A stretch of 64,000 bases of DNA from NCBI RefSeq assembly GCF_022347765.1, contig NZ_JAKRFZ010000023.1:1-64000 (forward strand), in the 5' to 3' direction. The number at the start of each line of letters is the position of its first letter. Position 1 is the stretch's first letter. The translations under genes were made by a program, and so were the position numbers. Under the pieces are notes generated by a model. It worked only from the letters and a program-made list of their open reading frames with translations, was not told the DNA's origin and ran no database searches. Below are positions 45,712 through 55,335 of the stretch, piece by piece. The DNA comes from Pseudoalteromonas sp. OOF1S-7. GTDB taxonomy: Bacteria; Pseudomonadota; Gammaproteobacteria; Enterobacterales; Alteromonadaceae.

Positions 45712-46917
45712 TTACTCTGGTTTTTTGAGATTTATTTCGCTTTGATGACTTGAGATCACCTGGTAGGGGCGCAGCCCAAAAGACGGCAATACCGTCAGCA
45801 CATGATCAAGTAAGTCAGCTTGTAAATGTTCATATGGTACCCAGCGTTTATCCTGGCTAAAGCAGTATAACTCTACGGGCAACCCATACTGCGTGGGTGC
45901 CAGCTCTCGCACCATGCACAGACAATCCGGATTCACCTGCGGGTGCGCTTTCAGATAGGTTTCGGCATATCGACGAAACAAAGACACATTATTCCACTGC
46001 TGATCTGGCGTGTCTTGCATTATCTGTGCAACCTCGGGCAGTGTTTGGCTTAGCCTGGTCAGTTGAGCCTCGCTCAACAGCTGAATTGAATCAAAGTCGA
46101 CATAGACAGCACGCTTGATCCGCCGGCCATTGGACTCCTGCATGGCGCGCCAGTTCTTAAACGAGTCTGAGATGATTTTGTAGGTAGGGATAGTTGTAAC
46201 CGTGTTATCCCAGTTGCGCACCCGCACTGTGTTGAGTCCCACTTCAATGACCTCACCGTCTGCGCCAAATGCATCAACCTGGATCCAATCTCCGGTCGCA
46301 AGCAGTCGGTTTGCAGCTATCTGAATGCTGGCCACCAGGCCCAAAATGGTGTCCTTAAACACCAACAAGGTCACGGCAGCAATGGCACCAAATCCGGACA
46401 AAATATAGGTGGGCGATTTATCAACGGCCAGGCTGATCACCAAAATGGCGCAGACAATAAAAATCAGTAATTTGCTGACCTGCACTAAGCTCTGTATTGG
46501 CACACTCTTGGCAAACGGCTGCTGGTTATAAATCGCATTCACAATATTGACCAGGCTACTCAATAAGAAGCCGATGCTGATCACCAGCAACACCTGAGAG
46601 ATCACCCCAAAGACTTTGAATAACCACACCGGTGCGATAAACAGGGCTTCTTTAAACGCAATGAACATCAGCGTACACATCACCAGGGAGAAGCGCCCGC
46701 TGAACTTGCTCAGATAGGGGGCAAGAAAGCCAATTTTGGATGTTGAGTACTCACTTAAAAAATGCTGAATACGTGGCAGTAACCACTGTCGGATCAGCCA
46801 AAAGACCACTAGCAAAATCACCAGTGCGAGAACATTAGTGCCTAGTATCAGCAAGCCGGAATAGGGCGTGGCGCCGACCCAGGGGGCCAGCACTTCACTG
46901 AGATGCGTTACCTTCAT
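45712..46917 (-). CDS. MscS-family mechanosensitive channel (YbdG-like)
   Basis: A 401-residue inner-membrane protein with five N-terminal helices, the pore-lining helix region SGFGAIAAVTLLVFKDTILG, and the cytoplasmic MscS beta domain starting ANRLLATGDWIQVDAFGADG. The FKNWRAM and WVPYEHLQADLLDHVL regions match YbdG-like channels, which respond to mild hypo-osmotic stress. It overlaps the first acyltransferase by 4 bp. Confidence 0.9.
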   Translation of the reverse strand: MKVTHLSEVLAPWVGATPYSGLLILGTNVLALVILLVVFWLIRQWLLPRIQHFLSEYSTSKIGFLAPYLSKFSGRFSLVMCTLMFIAFKEALFIAPVWLFKVFGVISQVLLVISIGFLLSSLVNIVNAIYNQQPFAKSVPIQSLVQVSKLLIFIVCAILVISLAVDKSPTYILSGFGAIAAVTLLVFKDTILGLVASIQIAANRLLATGDWIQVDAFGADGEVIEVGLNTVRVRNWDNTVTTIPTYKIISDSFKNWRAMQESNGRRIKRAVYVDFDSIQLLSEAQLTRLSQTLPEVAQIMQDTPDQQWNNVSLFRRYAETYLKAHPQVNPDCLCMVRELAPTQYGLPVELYCFSQDKRWVPYEHLQADLLDHVLTVLPSFGLRPYQVISSHQSEINLKKPE

Positions 46918-47834
46918 GCTTGCTTCACCTCATCGCCACACACAGTCCCCATCGCGTGCTGTTGCTCCCAGTGCGCCTTTAGTTGTGCATCTTTGTCCAG
47001 CCATAGCTGATTCAGATACCCCTGAAAGGCCACCCGATATTGCTTGTCAGTCTGATAATTGCCAAGCGGTACACTGTCCATTGTCATTAAGCGGATCTGC
47101 ACGTCAATTCGCTGTAACTTGCCACGCATAAAGCTACGGCAAATATGTTGGTCCGGGCTCTGGTAAATCACCGTAGCGTCGAGCATGCCGTCCAGTTGCT
47201 GCGCCAATACCTCTAACGCAAAAGCCACTCCGCCCGCTTTAGGCTTGAGCAGATATTGAAACCCGGCTCTCTGACGCTGGTGTTTTTGTGCAGTAAAGCG
47301 GGTACCTTCAACAAAGTTGATCACGGTCGTCGGGTGCTGTCGAAAATGACGACAACTGTGCCGGGTGCGTTCTACATCCATGCCCTTAAGCTTAGGATTT
47401 TTGGCTATTTTCGCCTTGCTGGCACGCTTCATAAAGGGCATGCCCAGCGCCCAGGCACCGGTGCCGATCAGCGGCACGTATTTAAGTTCGTCTTTAAGAA
47501 AAAACTTAGGGGCCGGTAAGCGCTCGAGTGCACTGAGCACCACAATATCTAACCAGCTGATATGATTGGCCACCAGCATATACCAGGCCTGCTCGCTCAT
47601 TTTCTCAGGCAAGTCCAGCGATATCTCAGCACAACCCAGCCAGAGCCCCAGGCGATTGCCCCGGCACCAGCCTTTATACGCCCAGTGCAATATGTCTGAC
47701 ACCCCCCGCAGCGGCAAAATACATTTCACCAACCCCAGTGCAAACACCACAACCCCCCACAACAGGGTATTGGCCAGTAGTATCATCGTGGCTAGCATAC
47801 CGACTAACCAGGCTGGTAAAAACCTTCTCAACAT
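46914..47834 (-). CDS. lysophospholipid acyltransferase (YihG-like), copy 1
   Basis: A 306-residue PlsC-domain enzyme. Catalytic HX4D is His91-Asp96 in NHISWLDIVVL and the glycerol-phosphate motif is FVEGTR. One N-terminal membrane anchor. It should put an acyl chain onto lysophosphatidic acid or a lysophospholipid. It is a tandem paralogue of the gene at 47860-48783, which lies 25 bp upstream. Confidence 0.9.
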   Translation of the reverse strand: MLRRFLPAWLVGMLATMILLANTLLWGVVVFALGLVKCILPLRGVSDILHWAYKGWCRGNRLGLWLGCAEISLDLPEKMSEQAWYMLVANHISWLDIVVLSALERLPAPKFFLKDELKYVPLIGTGAWALGMPFMKRASKAKIAKNPKLKGMDVERTRHSCRHFRQHPTTVINFVEGTRFTAQKHQRQRAGFQYLLKPKAGGVAFALEVLAQQLDGMLDATVIYQSPDQHICRSFMRGKLQRIDVQIRLMTMDSVPLGNYQTDKQYRVAFQGYLNQLWLDKDAQLKAHWEQQHAMGTVCGDEVKQA

Positions 47835-47859
47835 ACCACCTCCTTTACCTGAAGAATGC

Positions 47860-48783
47860 TCAGGGCTGCTGCGACTTTTGATGCTGCTCAGCAGACACCT
47901 GGGGACTGCTGTGGTTTGTAACCAGGTCTTCTAACTGCTGATCTTTTTGCGCCCACAGCCGGTTCAACTCGCTTTGAAAGCGTACTCTGAACTCGTTGTC
48001 ATTGCTGTAGTCGCCAATCAGATCGGCACTGACCGGCATCAGTTCGATCTGAACTTTGACCTCGTCAACACGCCCGGCCACAAAGTCCATAAAGCTGGGA
48101 ATACCGCCCGGATAGTGAATGGTGACATTCACCACCTGGTTGATCTGCTCACCCATTGCCTGCATCACAAACGCGATGCCGCCGGCTTTTGGTTTGAGCA
48201 AATGCTTAAACGGGCTGTGTTGACGCTGATGCTTTTGCGTTGTAAAGCGCGTCCCCTCGACAAAGTTAACGATACTTACCGGCATGGTTTTAAACTTTTC
48301 ACACGCCTTGCGCGTGGTTTCAACGTCTTTACCACGCAGCTTAGGGTTTTTCTTCAACTGACTTTTACTGGTCCGTTTCATAAACGGGAAATCCAGCGCC
48401 CACCAGGCAAGCCCGAGTACTGGCACGTACAGTAACTCTTTTTTCAGAAAAAAGTTCAGAAAGGGAATTTTACGGTGCAACACCCGCTGCAAGATCAATA
48501 TATCTACCCAGCTCTGGTGATTGGCAATGACCAGATACCAGTCTTTAGGTTTGATCGTGTCTGGCATGGAGACAGTGAGACGAAATGGCGACACAACCGA
48601 TTGATTAAGATTGTTGCCTGCCACCCATAAACTGGCACACCCTTTGGCAATGCGACTGGCGACTTTTTGCAAAGGTGCAATGGGCAATAGTTTGATCACA
48701 CCCAATAAAAAAATGGGAATAAACCAGACCAGTGTATTGATAGCGTATAACAGTAACCCCAGCACCTGACGGATTAGCGACAT
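47860..48783 (-). CDS. lysophospholipid acyltransferase (YihG-like), copy 2
   Basis: A 307-residue PlsC-domain enzyme with HX4D at His89-Asp94 (NHQSWVDILIL), FVEGTR, and an N-terminal anchor. The blocks KNPKLRG(K/M)DVE.TR and KPKAGG(I/V)AF are shared with the downstream copy, showing a tandem duplication. The last residues differ and are Gln-rich. The 48784-48937 gap to speA has a GGCTGCC/GGCAGCC hairpin but no gene. Confidence 0.9.
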   Translation of the reverse strand: MSLIRQVLGLLLYAINTLVWFIPIFLLGVIKLLPIAPLQKVASRIAKGCASLWVAGNNLNQSVVSPFRLTVSMPDTIKPKDWYLVIANHQSWVDILILQRVLHRKIPFLNFFLKKELLYVPVLGLAWWALDFPFMKRTSKSQLKKNPKLRGKDVETTRKACEKFKTMPVSIVNFVEGTRFTTQKHQRQHSPFKHLLKPKAGGIAFVMQAMGEQINQVVNVTIHYPGGIPSFMDFVAGRVDEVKVQIELMPVSADLIGDYSNDNEFRVRFQSELNRLWAQKDQQLEDLVTNHSSPQVSAEQHQKSQQP

Positions 48784-48937
48784 GCAATGTTCCTTTACTA
48801 CGACTGATGATGGCCTGACTGACGGAGCAAGCAGACCATTAGATAAGAATGACGAACAGGCCCTATTACATCATACCGGGCCCTTGGCTGCCAAGACTAG
48901 TGAGGCAGCCGGCGTAGACTTATGGATTTCCGACGAA

Positions 48938-50818
48938 TTAGTCTTCAAAATAGGTATAGCCGCTGAGTCCGGCATGCAGCTGTGCCAGGTAGTCAGCTTT
49001 GGTTGCCTCATCGACTGACAATGTAGAGATCTGCATGGTAAAGTTCTCTGCCAGTGCTGCTTTATCATAGTGTACAAATCTCAGCACATCTTCAACACTG
49101 TCACCCTTGATGGCATTGCTGAGCTCGTAACCCGTCTCGGTAAGCTCCACATGAACCGAATCCGTGTCTCCAAACAGATTGTGTAAATCGCCGAGGATCT
49201 CCTGATACGCCCCGACCATAAACATCGCAATGTGATATTGCTCACCAGGCTGATAAGGCGGAATAGGCAAGCTTGACTCGATCCCCGCACCTTCAACGTA
49301 TTCCCGGATCTGTCCATCCGAGTCACAGGTGATATCCTGGATCACTGCACGCTGAGTGAGTGGCTGATCCAGCGCCGCAATAGGCATTACCGGAAACAGC
49401 TGCTGGATCCCCCAGACATCAGGTAAAGACTGGAATAAAGAGAAGTTCACGAACAGTTTATCGGCCAGTTTCTCATTCAGCTCATCGAGCACTTCGCGGT
49501 GAGAGCGCGAATGAATATTCAGGCACTCTCTGACTCTTTGCAAAATGGTAAAATACAGCTGTTCAATTTGCGCCCATTGCTGCATGTCTATCAGGCCGTG
49601 TACATATTGATCATGGCCATCGCCAAACAAGTGCATGGCATCGTGGTAGGTTTCTATGGCCAGTCTGGGAGTCAGTCTTTGCAATGATGACCACAGCTCC
49701 TGCTGGATATGATGGGCAGATTGTGCCGGCATACTCGGGATGGTCTGGTATGGGGCTTTTTCAACGTCAATCACATCAGTGATCAGCACCGCGTGATGTG
49801 CCGTCAGTGCCCGACCAGATTCGGTAATGATATCCGGATGACGGAGCCCGTGCTGCTCAGCGACTTCAGCAAACGCGCCGACCACATTGCGGGCGTATTC
49901 TGCTACGGTATAGTTCATTGAGCAAGCGCTGCGGGATCCGGAGCCTTCATAGTCCACACCCAGACCACCGCCTACATCGACCGTTTTTAATGGCACGCCC
50001 AGCTGAGACAATTCCGCATAGTGGCGAGCACACTCGCGCAGGGCGCGCTGAATATCACGGATGTTGGCTATTTGCGAGCCAATATGAAAGTGCACCAATT
50101 GCATCAGGTGCAACTTGCCTTGTGCTTTGAGCTTATCGACCGCACTGAGCACCTGGCTGGCAGTCAGGCCAAATTTGCCTTTCTCCCCCCCGGTGTTCTG
50201 CCACTTGCCTTTACCAATTGAATTAAGACGGATGCGAATACCTATGGCTGGCTCAATGCCCAAAATCGCGATCTCCTTGAGCAAAGTATCCAGCTCAGAG
50301 AGTTTTTCAATCACGATTTGCACCTTGTGGCCCATCGCCTGGCCTATCATCGCCAGACGCAAAAACTCGCTATCTTTATAGCCATTGCAGACAATGGTGA
50401 TGGGATCTTTAGCAACCCCCAGAATGGCCATCAACTCGGGCTTAGAGCCCGCTTCGAGACCAACCAGGCCACTCGGATGTGCCAGTAATTTGCTCACTAC
50501 GGAGCGCTGCTGATTCACTTTAATAGGATAAACACAGGTGTATTGCCCCTGATAAGACTTGGTTGCAGTGGCCTGTGCGAAGGCCTGTGTCATGGTTTCA
50601 ACACGGCTATTGAGAATATCAGTAAAGCGCACCAACACAGGCAAAGTCAGGCCCTGCTCCTTAAAACGCTCGGTTAACTCAACCAGCGAAATAGCCGGCT
50701 TTGCACGATCGCCATCGGGATAAGCGACCAGCTCACCCTGATCATTGATGTCAAAATATCCTTCACTCCAGTGAGTAACATTATAAGTGGCACGCGCGGT
50801 TTGCAAACCCCAGGTCAT
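48938..50818 (-). CDS. speA: biosynthetic arginine decarboxylase
   Basis: The 626-residue protein is the large PLP-dependent SpeA form. It has the lysine region YPIKVNQQRSVV, the LVHFHIGSQ motif, the glycine-rich VDVGGGLGVDYEGS, and C-terminal FVNFSLFQSLPDVWGI. It makes agmatine from arginine, feeding putrescine and spermidine. It lies divergent from speE, whose product uses putrescine downstream. No speB agmatinase gene is in the window. Confidence 0.97.
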   Translation of the reverse strand: MTWGLQTARATYNVTHWSEGYFDINDQGELVAYPDGDRAKPAISLVELTERFKEQGLTLPVLVRFTDILNSRVETMTQAFAQATATKSYQGQYTCVYPIKVNQQRSVVSKLLAHPSGLVGLEAGSKPELMAILGVAKDPITIVCNGYKDSEFLRLAMIGQAMGHKVQIVIEKLSELDTLLKEIAILGIEPAIGIRIRLNSIGKGKWQNTGGEKGKFGLTASQVLSAVDKLKAQGKLHLMQLVHFHIGSQIANIRDIQRALRECARHYAELSQLGVPLKTVDVGGGLGVDYEGSGSRSACSMNYTVAEYARNVVGAFAEVAEQHGLRHPDIITESGRALTAHHAVLITDVIDVEKAPYQTIPSMPAQSAHHIQQELWSSLQRLTPRLAIETYHDAMHLFGDGHDQYVHGLIDMQQWAQIEQLYFTILQRVRECLNIHSRSHREVLDELNEKLADKLFVNFSLFQSLPDVWGIQQLFPVMPIAALDQPLTQRAVIQDITCDSDGQIREYVEGAGIESSLPIPPYQPGEQYHIAMFMVGAYQEILGDLHNLFGDTDSVHVELTETGYELSNAIKGDSVEDVLRFVHYDKAALAENFTMQISTLSVDEATKADYLAQLHAGLSGYTYFED

Positions 50819-51056
50819 GGCAATCTCTATTAACTAGCTTTACAGACTATATATTTTAATACTTTAGGCCAAGATGTGACAATCTTTTGCCACCCTAAGC
50901 GCAAAACACGCCCGCCAGTTGTTACTCCTTGCACGAGTTTGCAAGCCCGCAAGCCACTTGTCTCTAACCGAGTCGGCGTTTATGCGCTAAAATAGATTGA
51001 GCTGGGGCGAAAGCGCTGGCAAAATCTCTGAAAATTACATCTGCATGAAGGCAACA

Positions 51057-51923
51057 ATGTCAAATTTAGAAGCAAACCGCTGGTTTACTGAGATCAGTGA
51101 CCGTGATGGCAGCGCGTTCTCACTGCGCGTCAACCGTAAACTGGACGAGATCCAGTCGCCATTTCAGAATGTTGAAATGTATGAGACCACAGACTTTGGC
51201 AATCTGATGATCATTGACGGCTGTACTATGGTCAGCACCCGGGAAAACTTTTTCTACCACGAGATGATGAGTCATCCGGCTTTGTTTTCTCATCCGGCAC
51301 CAAAGAATGTGGTAATTATTGGTGGTGGTGACTGCGGTACACTCCGTGAAGTGCTCAAGCATCCGGATGTCGACACTGTGACACAGATCGATATTGATGA
51401 AGTCGTCACGCAAATGGCATTAAAATACTTCCCGGAACTATGTGCCTCTAATGAAGACCCGCGTGCCACTGTGATGTTTGACGATGGTATAAAATATATG
51501 CACGACGCCGCACCGGAGTCAGTTGATGTGGTTATCGTCGATGGCACCGATCCGGTTGGACCGGGTGAAGGCCTGTTCAACCACGCCTTTTACACCAGCT
51601 GCCTGAAGGCGCTGCGCCCGGGCGGTATTCTGGTGCAGCAAAGCGAATCTCCCCTGATGCACATGACCTTGCTGAAAGAAATGCGCCAGGCCATGCTGGA
51701 CGTGGGTTTTGCTGATCTGCAAACCCTGCCATTCCCGCAGCCTATCTACCCAAGCGGTTTATGGTCAGCAACGCTGGCACGTAAAGGCGAGCCATTTAAT
51801 GGCTTCCGTGAACAGGATGCCGCTCAGGCGAACTTTGACACTGAGTACTACAACACAGGAATCCACAAAGGTGCGCTCGCAACCCCAGGGTTTATGCGCC
51901 GGGCCTTTGAAAGCAAGGATTAA
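51057..51923 (+). CDS. speE: spermidine synthase
   Basis: A 288-residue aminopropyltransferase: VVIIGGGDCGTLREVLKHPD binds decarboxylated SAM, and VDGTDPVGPGEGLF carries the catalytic Asp. It transfers aminopropyl to putrescine to give spermidine. The ATG at 51057 matches the family N-terminus and follows AAGG; upstream in-frame starts (50997) lack conservation. It is divergent from speA, so arginine decarboxylation and spermidine formation share a control region. Confidence 0.96.
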   Translation: MSNLEANRWFTEISDRDGSAFSLRVNRKLDEIQSPFQNVEMYETTDFGNLMIIDGCTMVSTRENFFYHEMMSHPALFSHPAPKNVVIIGGGDCGTLREVLKHPDVDTVTQIDIDEVVTQMALKYFPELCASNEDPRATVMFDDGIKYMHDAAPESVDVVIVDGTDPVGPGEGLFNHAFYTSCLKALRPGGILVQQSESPLMHMTLLKEMRQAMLDVGFADLQTLPFPQPIYPSGLWSATLARKGEPFNGFREQDAAQANFDTEYYNTGIHKGALATPGFMRRAFESKD

Positions 51924-51954
51924 TACCTGCGCACTGGCAGCGTTTATTCGGACA

Positions 51955-51984
51955 TAAAAAACCCGGCATCAGCCGGGTTTTTTA
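51955..51984. terminator. bidirectional terminator between speE and hemE
   Basis: AAAAAACCCGGC-ATCA-GCCGGGTTTTTT is a textbook intrinsic terminator with U-runs on both strands. It serves convergent speE and hemE. Confidence 0.93.
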
Positions 51985-51994
51985 TGTCTGTCAG

Positions 51995-53062
51995 TTATTC
52001 CTGATGATACTGACGGCTGAATTCATGCACGGCGTTGATGAATACACCGGCATTTTCCGGGTCAACATCCGGGGTAATACCATGACCCAGATTGAACACA
52101 TGACCCGACCCCTGGCCGTAGCCAGACAGGATGTGTTGTACTTCTTCACGAATACGTTCAGGCGTGCCGTGCAGCATAGATGGGTCCATATTGCCCTGCA
52201 GGGCCACTTTGTCACCCACGCGGCGTCTGGCATCCGCAATGTCAATCGTCCAGTCCAGACCAACCGCATCACAGCCCGTTGCTGCAATGGCTTCAATCCA
52301 CTGGCCGCCATTTTTGGTGAACAGGGTGACCGGTACTTTACGACCATCGTTTTCACGGATCAGACCATCAACAATTTTATGCATGTATTGCAAAGAGAAC
52401 TCTTTGTAGTCGCGTGGGCTTAGCACCCCACCCCATGAGTCAAAGATCATCAGAGACTGGGCACCAGCTTTGACCTGTGCATTCAGGTAGTCAATGACTG
52501 AGTCCGCAACTTTATCGAGCAGCAGGTGCAAAGTCTGTGGTTCGGCAAAGGCCATTTTCTTAATTTTACCAAAGGTCTTACTGCTACCGCCTTCGATCAT
52601 GTAAGTCGCCAATGTCCATGGTGAGCCAGAGAAGCCGATCAGTGGCACTTCACCCTTTAATTCACGGCGAATAGTGCTTACGGCGTTCATCACGTAGCCC
52701 AGCTCATCGGTGGGATCCAGCTTAGGAAGCTTTTGTACATCGCTCAGCGAGTTGATAGGGCGCTCAAACTTAGGGCCTTCGCCGGTTTCAAAATACAGGC
52801 CCAGTCCCATCGCATCCGGGATGGTCAGGATGTCGCTGAATAAGATCGCGGCGTCAAGCGGGTAACGACGCAACGGCTGAAGGGTCACTTCGCAGGCCAG
52901 TTCAGCGTTTTTACACAGACTCATGAAGTCTCCGGCTTGCGCTCGGGTCGCTCGGTACTCAGGAAGATAGCGACCAGCCTGACGCATCATCCAAACGGGC
53001 GTAACATCTACGGGTTGTTTCATCAACGCACGCAGATAACGATCATTTTTCAACTCGCTCAT
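51995..53062 (-). CDS. hemE: uroporphyrinogen decarboxylase
   Basis: A 355-residue enzyme with the signature PVWMMRQAGRYLPEYRATR near the start, and GFSGSPWTLATYMIEGGSS and GNLDP-like GNMDPSMLHG later. It turns uroporphyrinogen III into coproporphyrinogen III in heme synthesis. Single gene, with its own upstream region that holds the sRNA candidate on the other strand. Confidence 0.98.
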   Translation of the reverse strand: MSELKNDRYLRALMKQPVDVTPVWMMRQAGRYLPEYRATRAQAGDFMSLCKNAELACEVTLQPLRRYPLDAAILFSDILTIPDAMGLGLYFETGEGPKFERPINSLSDVQKLPKLDPTDELGYVMNAVSTIRRELKGEVPLIGFSGSPWTLATYMIEGGSSKTFGKIKKMAFAEPQTLHLLLDKVADSVIDYLNAQVKAGAQSLMIFDSWGGVLSPRDYKEFSLQYMHKIVDGLIRENDGRKVPVTLFTKNGGQWIEAIAATGCDAVGLDWTIDIADARRRVGDKVALQGNMDPSMLHGTPERIREEVQHILSGYGQGSGHVFNLGHGITPDVDPENAGVFINAVHEFSRQYHQE

Positions 53063-53274
53063 AGCGTAATTTCATTCCAATGCTGTAAAAATTGCTCAGA
53101 TTGTATCATTAACTTCAATACGTCACTATTGAAACAGCATGCAAATTCCCGTCACTGTGATCTGGATTAAACGTTTTCTTTTCGATAGGTTGTTTTTCGC
53201 TCAGATCGCATGAAATTAAAACCCTTTTACTTCAACATATTACAAACCAGATTAAAAACACTCGATTAAACTGT

Positions 53275-53303
53275 TTGCAACAAGGGTAAAAGCTTGCTAT
53301 AAA
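53275..53303 (+). promoter_or_regulatory. promoter of the sRNA candidate
   Basis: TTGCAA (53275-53280), exactly 17 bp, then TATAAA (53298-53303) preceded by TGC, giving an extended -10. This is the best-matching sigma-70 promoter in the region. Confidence 0.65.
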
Positions 53304-53309
53304 TTTGCT

Positions 53310-53412
53310 GCGCTAAGAAGAATAAAAACACCTTTAAAACCAATAATAATAAAGCTCTATTGCTAAACTGCATTGATAGCCGCTCAGGAATACCCCCTGG
53401 AGCGGCTTTTTT
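53310..53412 (+). ncRNA. putative small regulatory RNA
   Basis: A strong promoter ends at 53303 and a strong intrinsic terminator (AGCCGCTC at 53378-53385 pairing with GAGCGGCT at 53400-53407, then T6) follows about 100 bp later. The DNA between has no good reading frame, is A-rich and includes an unpaired AATAATAATAA stretch suitable for Hfq. It does not look like Spot 42, RyhB, CsrB or Qrr. Size, ends and position between two genes are those of a stand-alone Hfq-dependent sRNA. Evidence is sequence only. Confidence 0.55.
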
Positions 53413-53703
53413 GTTTAACTAATTTTAAACATACTCTCTGACTCTCCCGTGAACCAGATTAAGCAATGGGTAAACAAGAGCTATTCCCGCCCCTACATCA
53501 GAAACGCGCTCTGTTATTTACACACTTGACAAAAAAAGTGGTTGACCTTTGCATCAGATTTCCTTTTTATAGAGGACAGATAAACATAATCGGCATCACC
53601 GCTTTTTGGTGGTCACTGTCAAGTTTTGACCCCGTTTTGGGTCACACTGTGCCGATGTTTTTGGCAAGCCACGGGCAGATAATGACCCGCTAAGGAGATA
53701 ACT

Positions 53704-54177
53704 ATGCTGTCACGCTTAGAACAAGCCCAACAAAGGTGGGGAGGTAGCCATAGCGTTATCGACAACTGGTTAGCTGAACGACAGGAGCTTTTGCTGCTGT
53801 ATTGTAAGGTTGCAGGACTGTCACCTTTCGAACAGGATGACCACGCCCTGCCTGACCAGCTACAGATCCAGACATTTTGTCAGATCCTGATGGATTACCT
53901 GTCAGCCGGACACTTTGAAATTTACGATAACCTGGTCGCCGCCTGCAAAGAGAAAGGTCCACAAAGCCTGAAACTGGCGCAGTCTCTGTATCCACGGATC
54001 ACGGATACAACCGATCTGGCACTGGACTTCAACGACAAATATGCCGAGATGCAATCAGAGAACCGAATGTCAGACTTTGATAAAGATCTCTCCGAGCTGG
54101 GAGAAGCCCTGGAGCTGCGATTTGCGCTCGAAGATGAGCTGATTGACAACCTCTACGCCAATCACAGTGAAGACTGA
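53704..54177 (+). CDS. rsd: anti-sigma-70 factor Rsd/AlgQ family
   Basis: The 157-residue helical protein has LVDYLSAGHF-like MDYLSAGHFEIYDNLV and LGEALELRFALEDELI, the two signature blocks of Rsd/AlgQ. Rsd binds the RNA polymerase sigma-70 subunit in stationary phase and favours use of alternative sigma factors. AAGGAG lies 6 nt before the ATG. It is followed by a terminator. Confidence 0.93.
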   Translation: MLSRLEQAQQRWGGSHSVIDNWLAERQELLLLYCKVAGLSPFEQDDHALPDQLQIQTFCQILMDYLSAGHFEIYDNLVAACKEKGPQSLKLAQSLYPRITDTTDLALDFNDKYAEMQSENRMSDFDKDLSELGEALELRFALEDELIDNLYANHSED

Positions 54178-54204
54178 TCACACTGTAAAACGCATTACAG
54201 ACAA

Positions 54205-54232
54205 TAAAAAAGGACCGCATGAGTCCTTTTTT
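54205..54232. terminator. bidirectional terminator between rsd and fkpA
   Basis: AAAAAAGGAC...GTCCTTTTTT with a 7-nt loop stops rsd on plus and fkpA on minus. Two further palindromes closer to fkpA (TAATACC-T-GGTATTA at 54242-54256 and GCCCCA/TGGGGC at 54260-54279) have no U-run. Confidence 0.88.
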
Positions 54233-54290
54233 ATTGGGTCTTAATACCTGGTATTATGGGCCCCACAGATTGATGGGGCTTAGACAGAAA

Positions 54291-55067
54291 TTACTCTGAG
54301 TCGTGCGCGTGGTCGTGACCTTGCTCTTTCTCTTCCTGGATTTCAAGTAGTTCTACTTCAAATACCAGAGTTGAGTTCGCTGGGATTTTACCCAGGTTAC
54401 GCTCACCGTAGCCAAGCTCTGAAGGGATAGTGAACTTATACTTAGAGCCAACCGCCATCAGCTGAAGACCCTCAGTCCAGCCCGCGATAACCTGATTCAA
54501 AGGGAAAGTAGCAGGCTGATTACGTGCATAAGAGCTGTCAAATTCAGAACCATCCAGTAAAGTACCTTTGTAGTGTACTTTGACGATATCAGTCGCAACC
54601 GGCTTTTTACCTTCACCTTCGCTCAGTACTTCATACTGCAGACCAGACTCAGTCACGTTGACACCGTCTTTCTTGGCATTTTCAGCCAGGAATTCAGCGC
54701 CTTCAACCTTGTTTTTCTCGGCGTCCGCCTGTGCTTTTGCCGTTTGCTTTTCACGCACAGATGAATCTAATGCTGTCAGTACTTCGCGAATTTTCGCTTC
54801 GTCCAGCTTTGCATTGCCGTCCAGTGCATCTTTGAAACCGCGCATGATCAGTGCCTGATCCAGCTCAATGCCCAGCTCTTTTTTGTCTGCCATATCTTTT
54901 TGCAGGAAGTTACCAACCGATGCACCGATACCATAAGCCTGCTGCTGAACTTCAGTTTCCAGCTTGACTTCTTCAACTTTCGCTGTTTTTTCTTCTGCTT
55001 TTTGATTACAAGCGGTCAGTGCCAGAACCGCGGCAGCCACTAAGGATAACTTAATTGTTTGTTTCAT
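54291..55067 (-). CDS. fkpA: FKBP-type peptidyl-prolyl isomerase, FkpA-like lipoprotein
   Basis: A 258-residue protein with lipobox LTAC (Cys20), an N-terminal dimerisation helix region (about 40-130) and a C-terminal FKBP domain (VKVHYKGTLLDGSEFDSSYA, YGERNLGKIPANSTLVFEVE). It is a periplasmic foldase; here it looks lipidated, unlike E. coli FkpA. A His/Asp-rich tail (HDHAHDSE) ends the protein. It lies next to slyX as in E. coli. Confidence 0.93.
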   Translation of the reverse strand: MKQTIKLSLVAAAVLALTACNQKAEEKTAKVEEVKLETEVQQQAYGIGASVGNFLQKDMADKKELGIELDQALIMRGFKDALDGNAKLDEAKIREVLTALDSSVREKQTAKAQADAEKNKVEGAEFLAENAKKDGVNVTESGLQYEVLSEGEGKKPVATDIVKVHYKGTLLDGSEFDSSYARNQPATFPLNQVIAGWTEGLQLMAVGSKYKFTIPSELGYGERNLGKIPANSTLVFEVELLEIQEEKEQGHDHAHDSE

Positions 55068-55335
55068 GTTTTCTCTCCGACAAACCCAGGCTCAGAGTGC
55101 GACAATCACTATCCTGGTTGGGTGTCTTTGTTAAAATTATATTAATCTTAAAAAGGGCGGATGCCACATTAACATCCGGAGCGCATAAAGCCAAATTTCT
55201 CTTTTTGACGCAAAATTCATTTCAGGATCGGCGACATTCATGTACCGATAGGCTAATATCAGTTTTGAGGCCTCTGCAAATTACCCATTAGTCTACTCGG
55301 TGCAAATCATGGAGTTAAGAGGAAATACCGAATTT

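Larger units (their letters stand above)
53063..53703. other. 640-bp region between hemE and rsd, holding an sRNA candidate
   Basis: No protein gene could be supported here. It contains the sRNA candidate at 53310-53412 and a stretch (53600-53690) with two GGTCAC/GGGTCAC-like repeats before the rsd start. A 75-codon open frame at 53466-53693 lacks a ribosome-binding site and any recognisable protein feature. Confidence 0.7.

Noticed and set aside
53466..53693. 75-codon open frame before rsd
   Set aside because: Weak start context and composition unlike neighbours; the region is better explained as non-coding.
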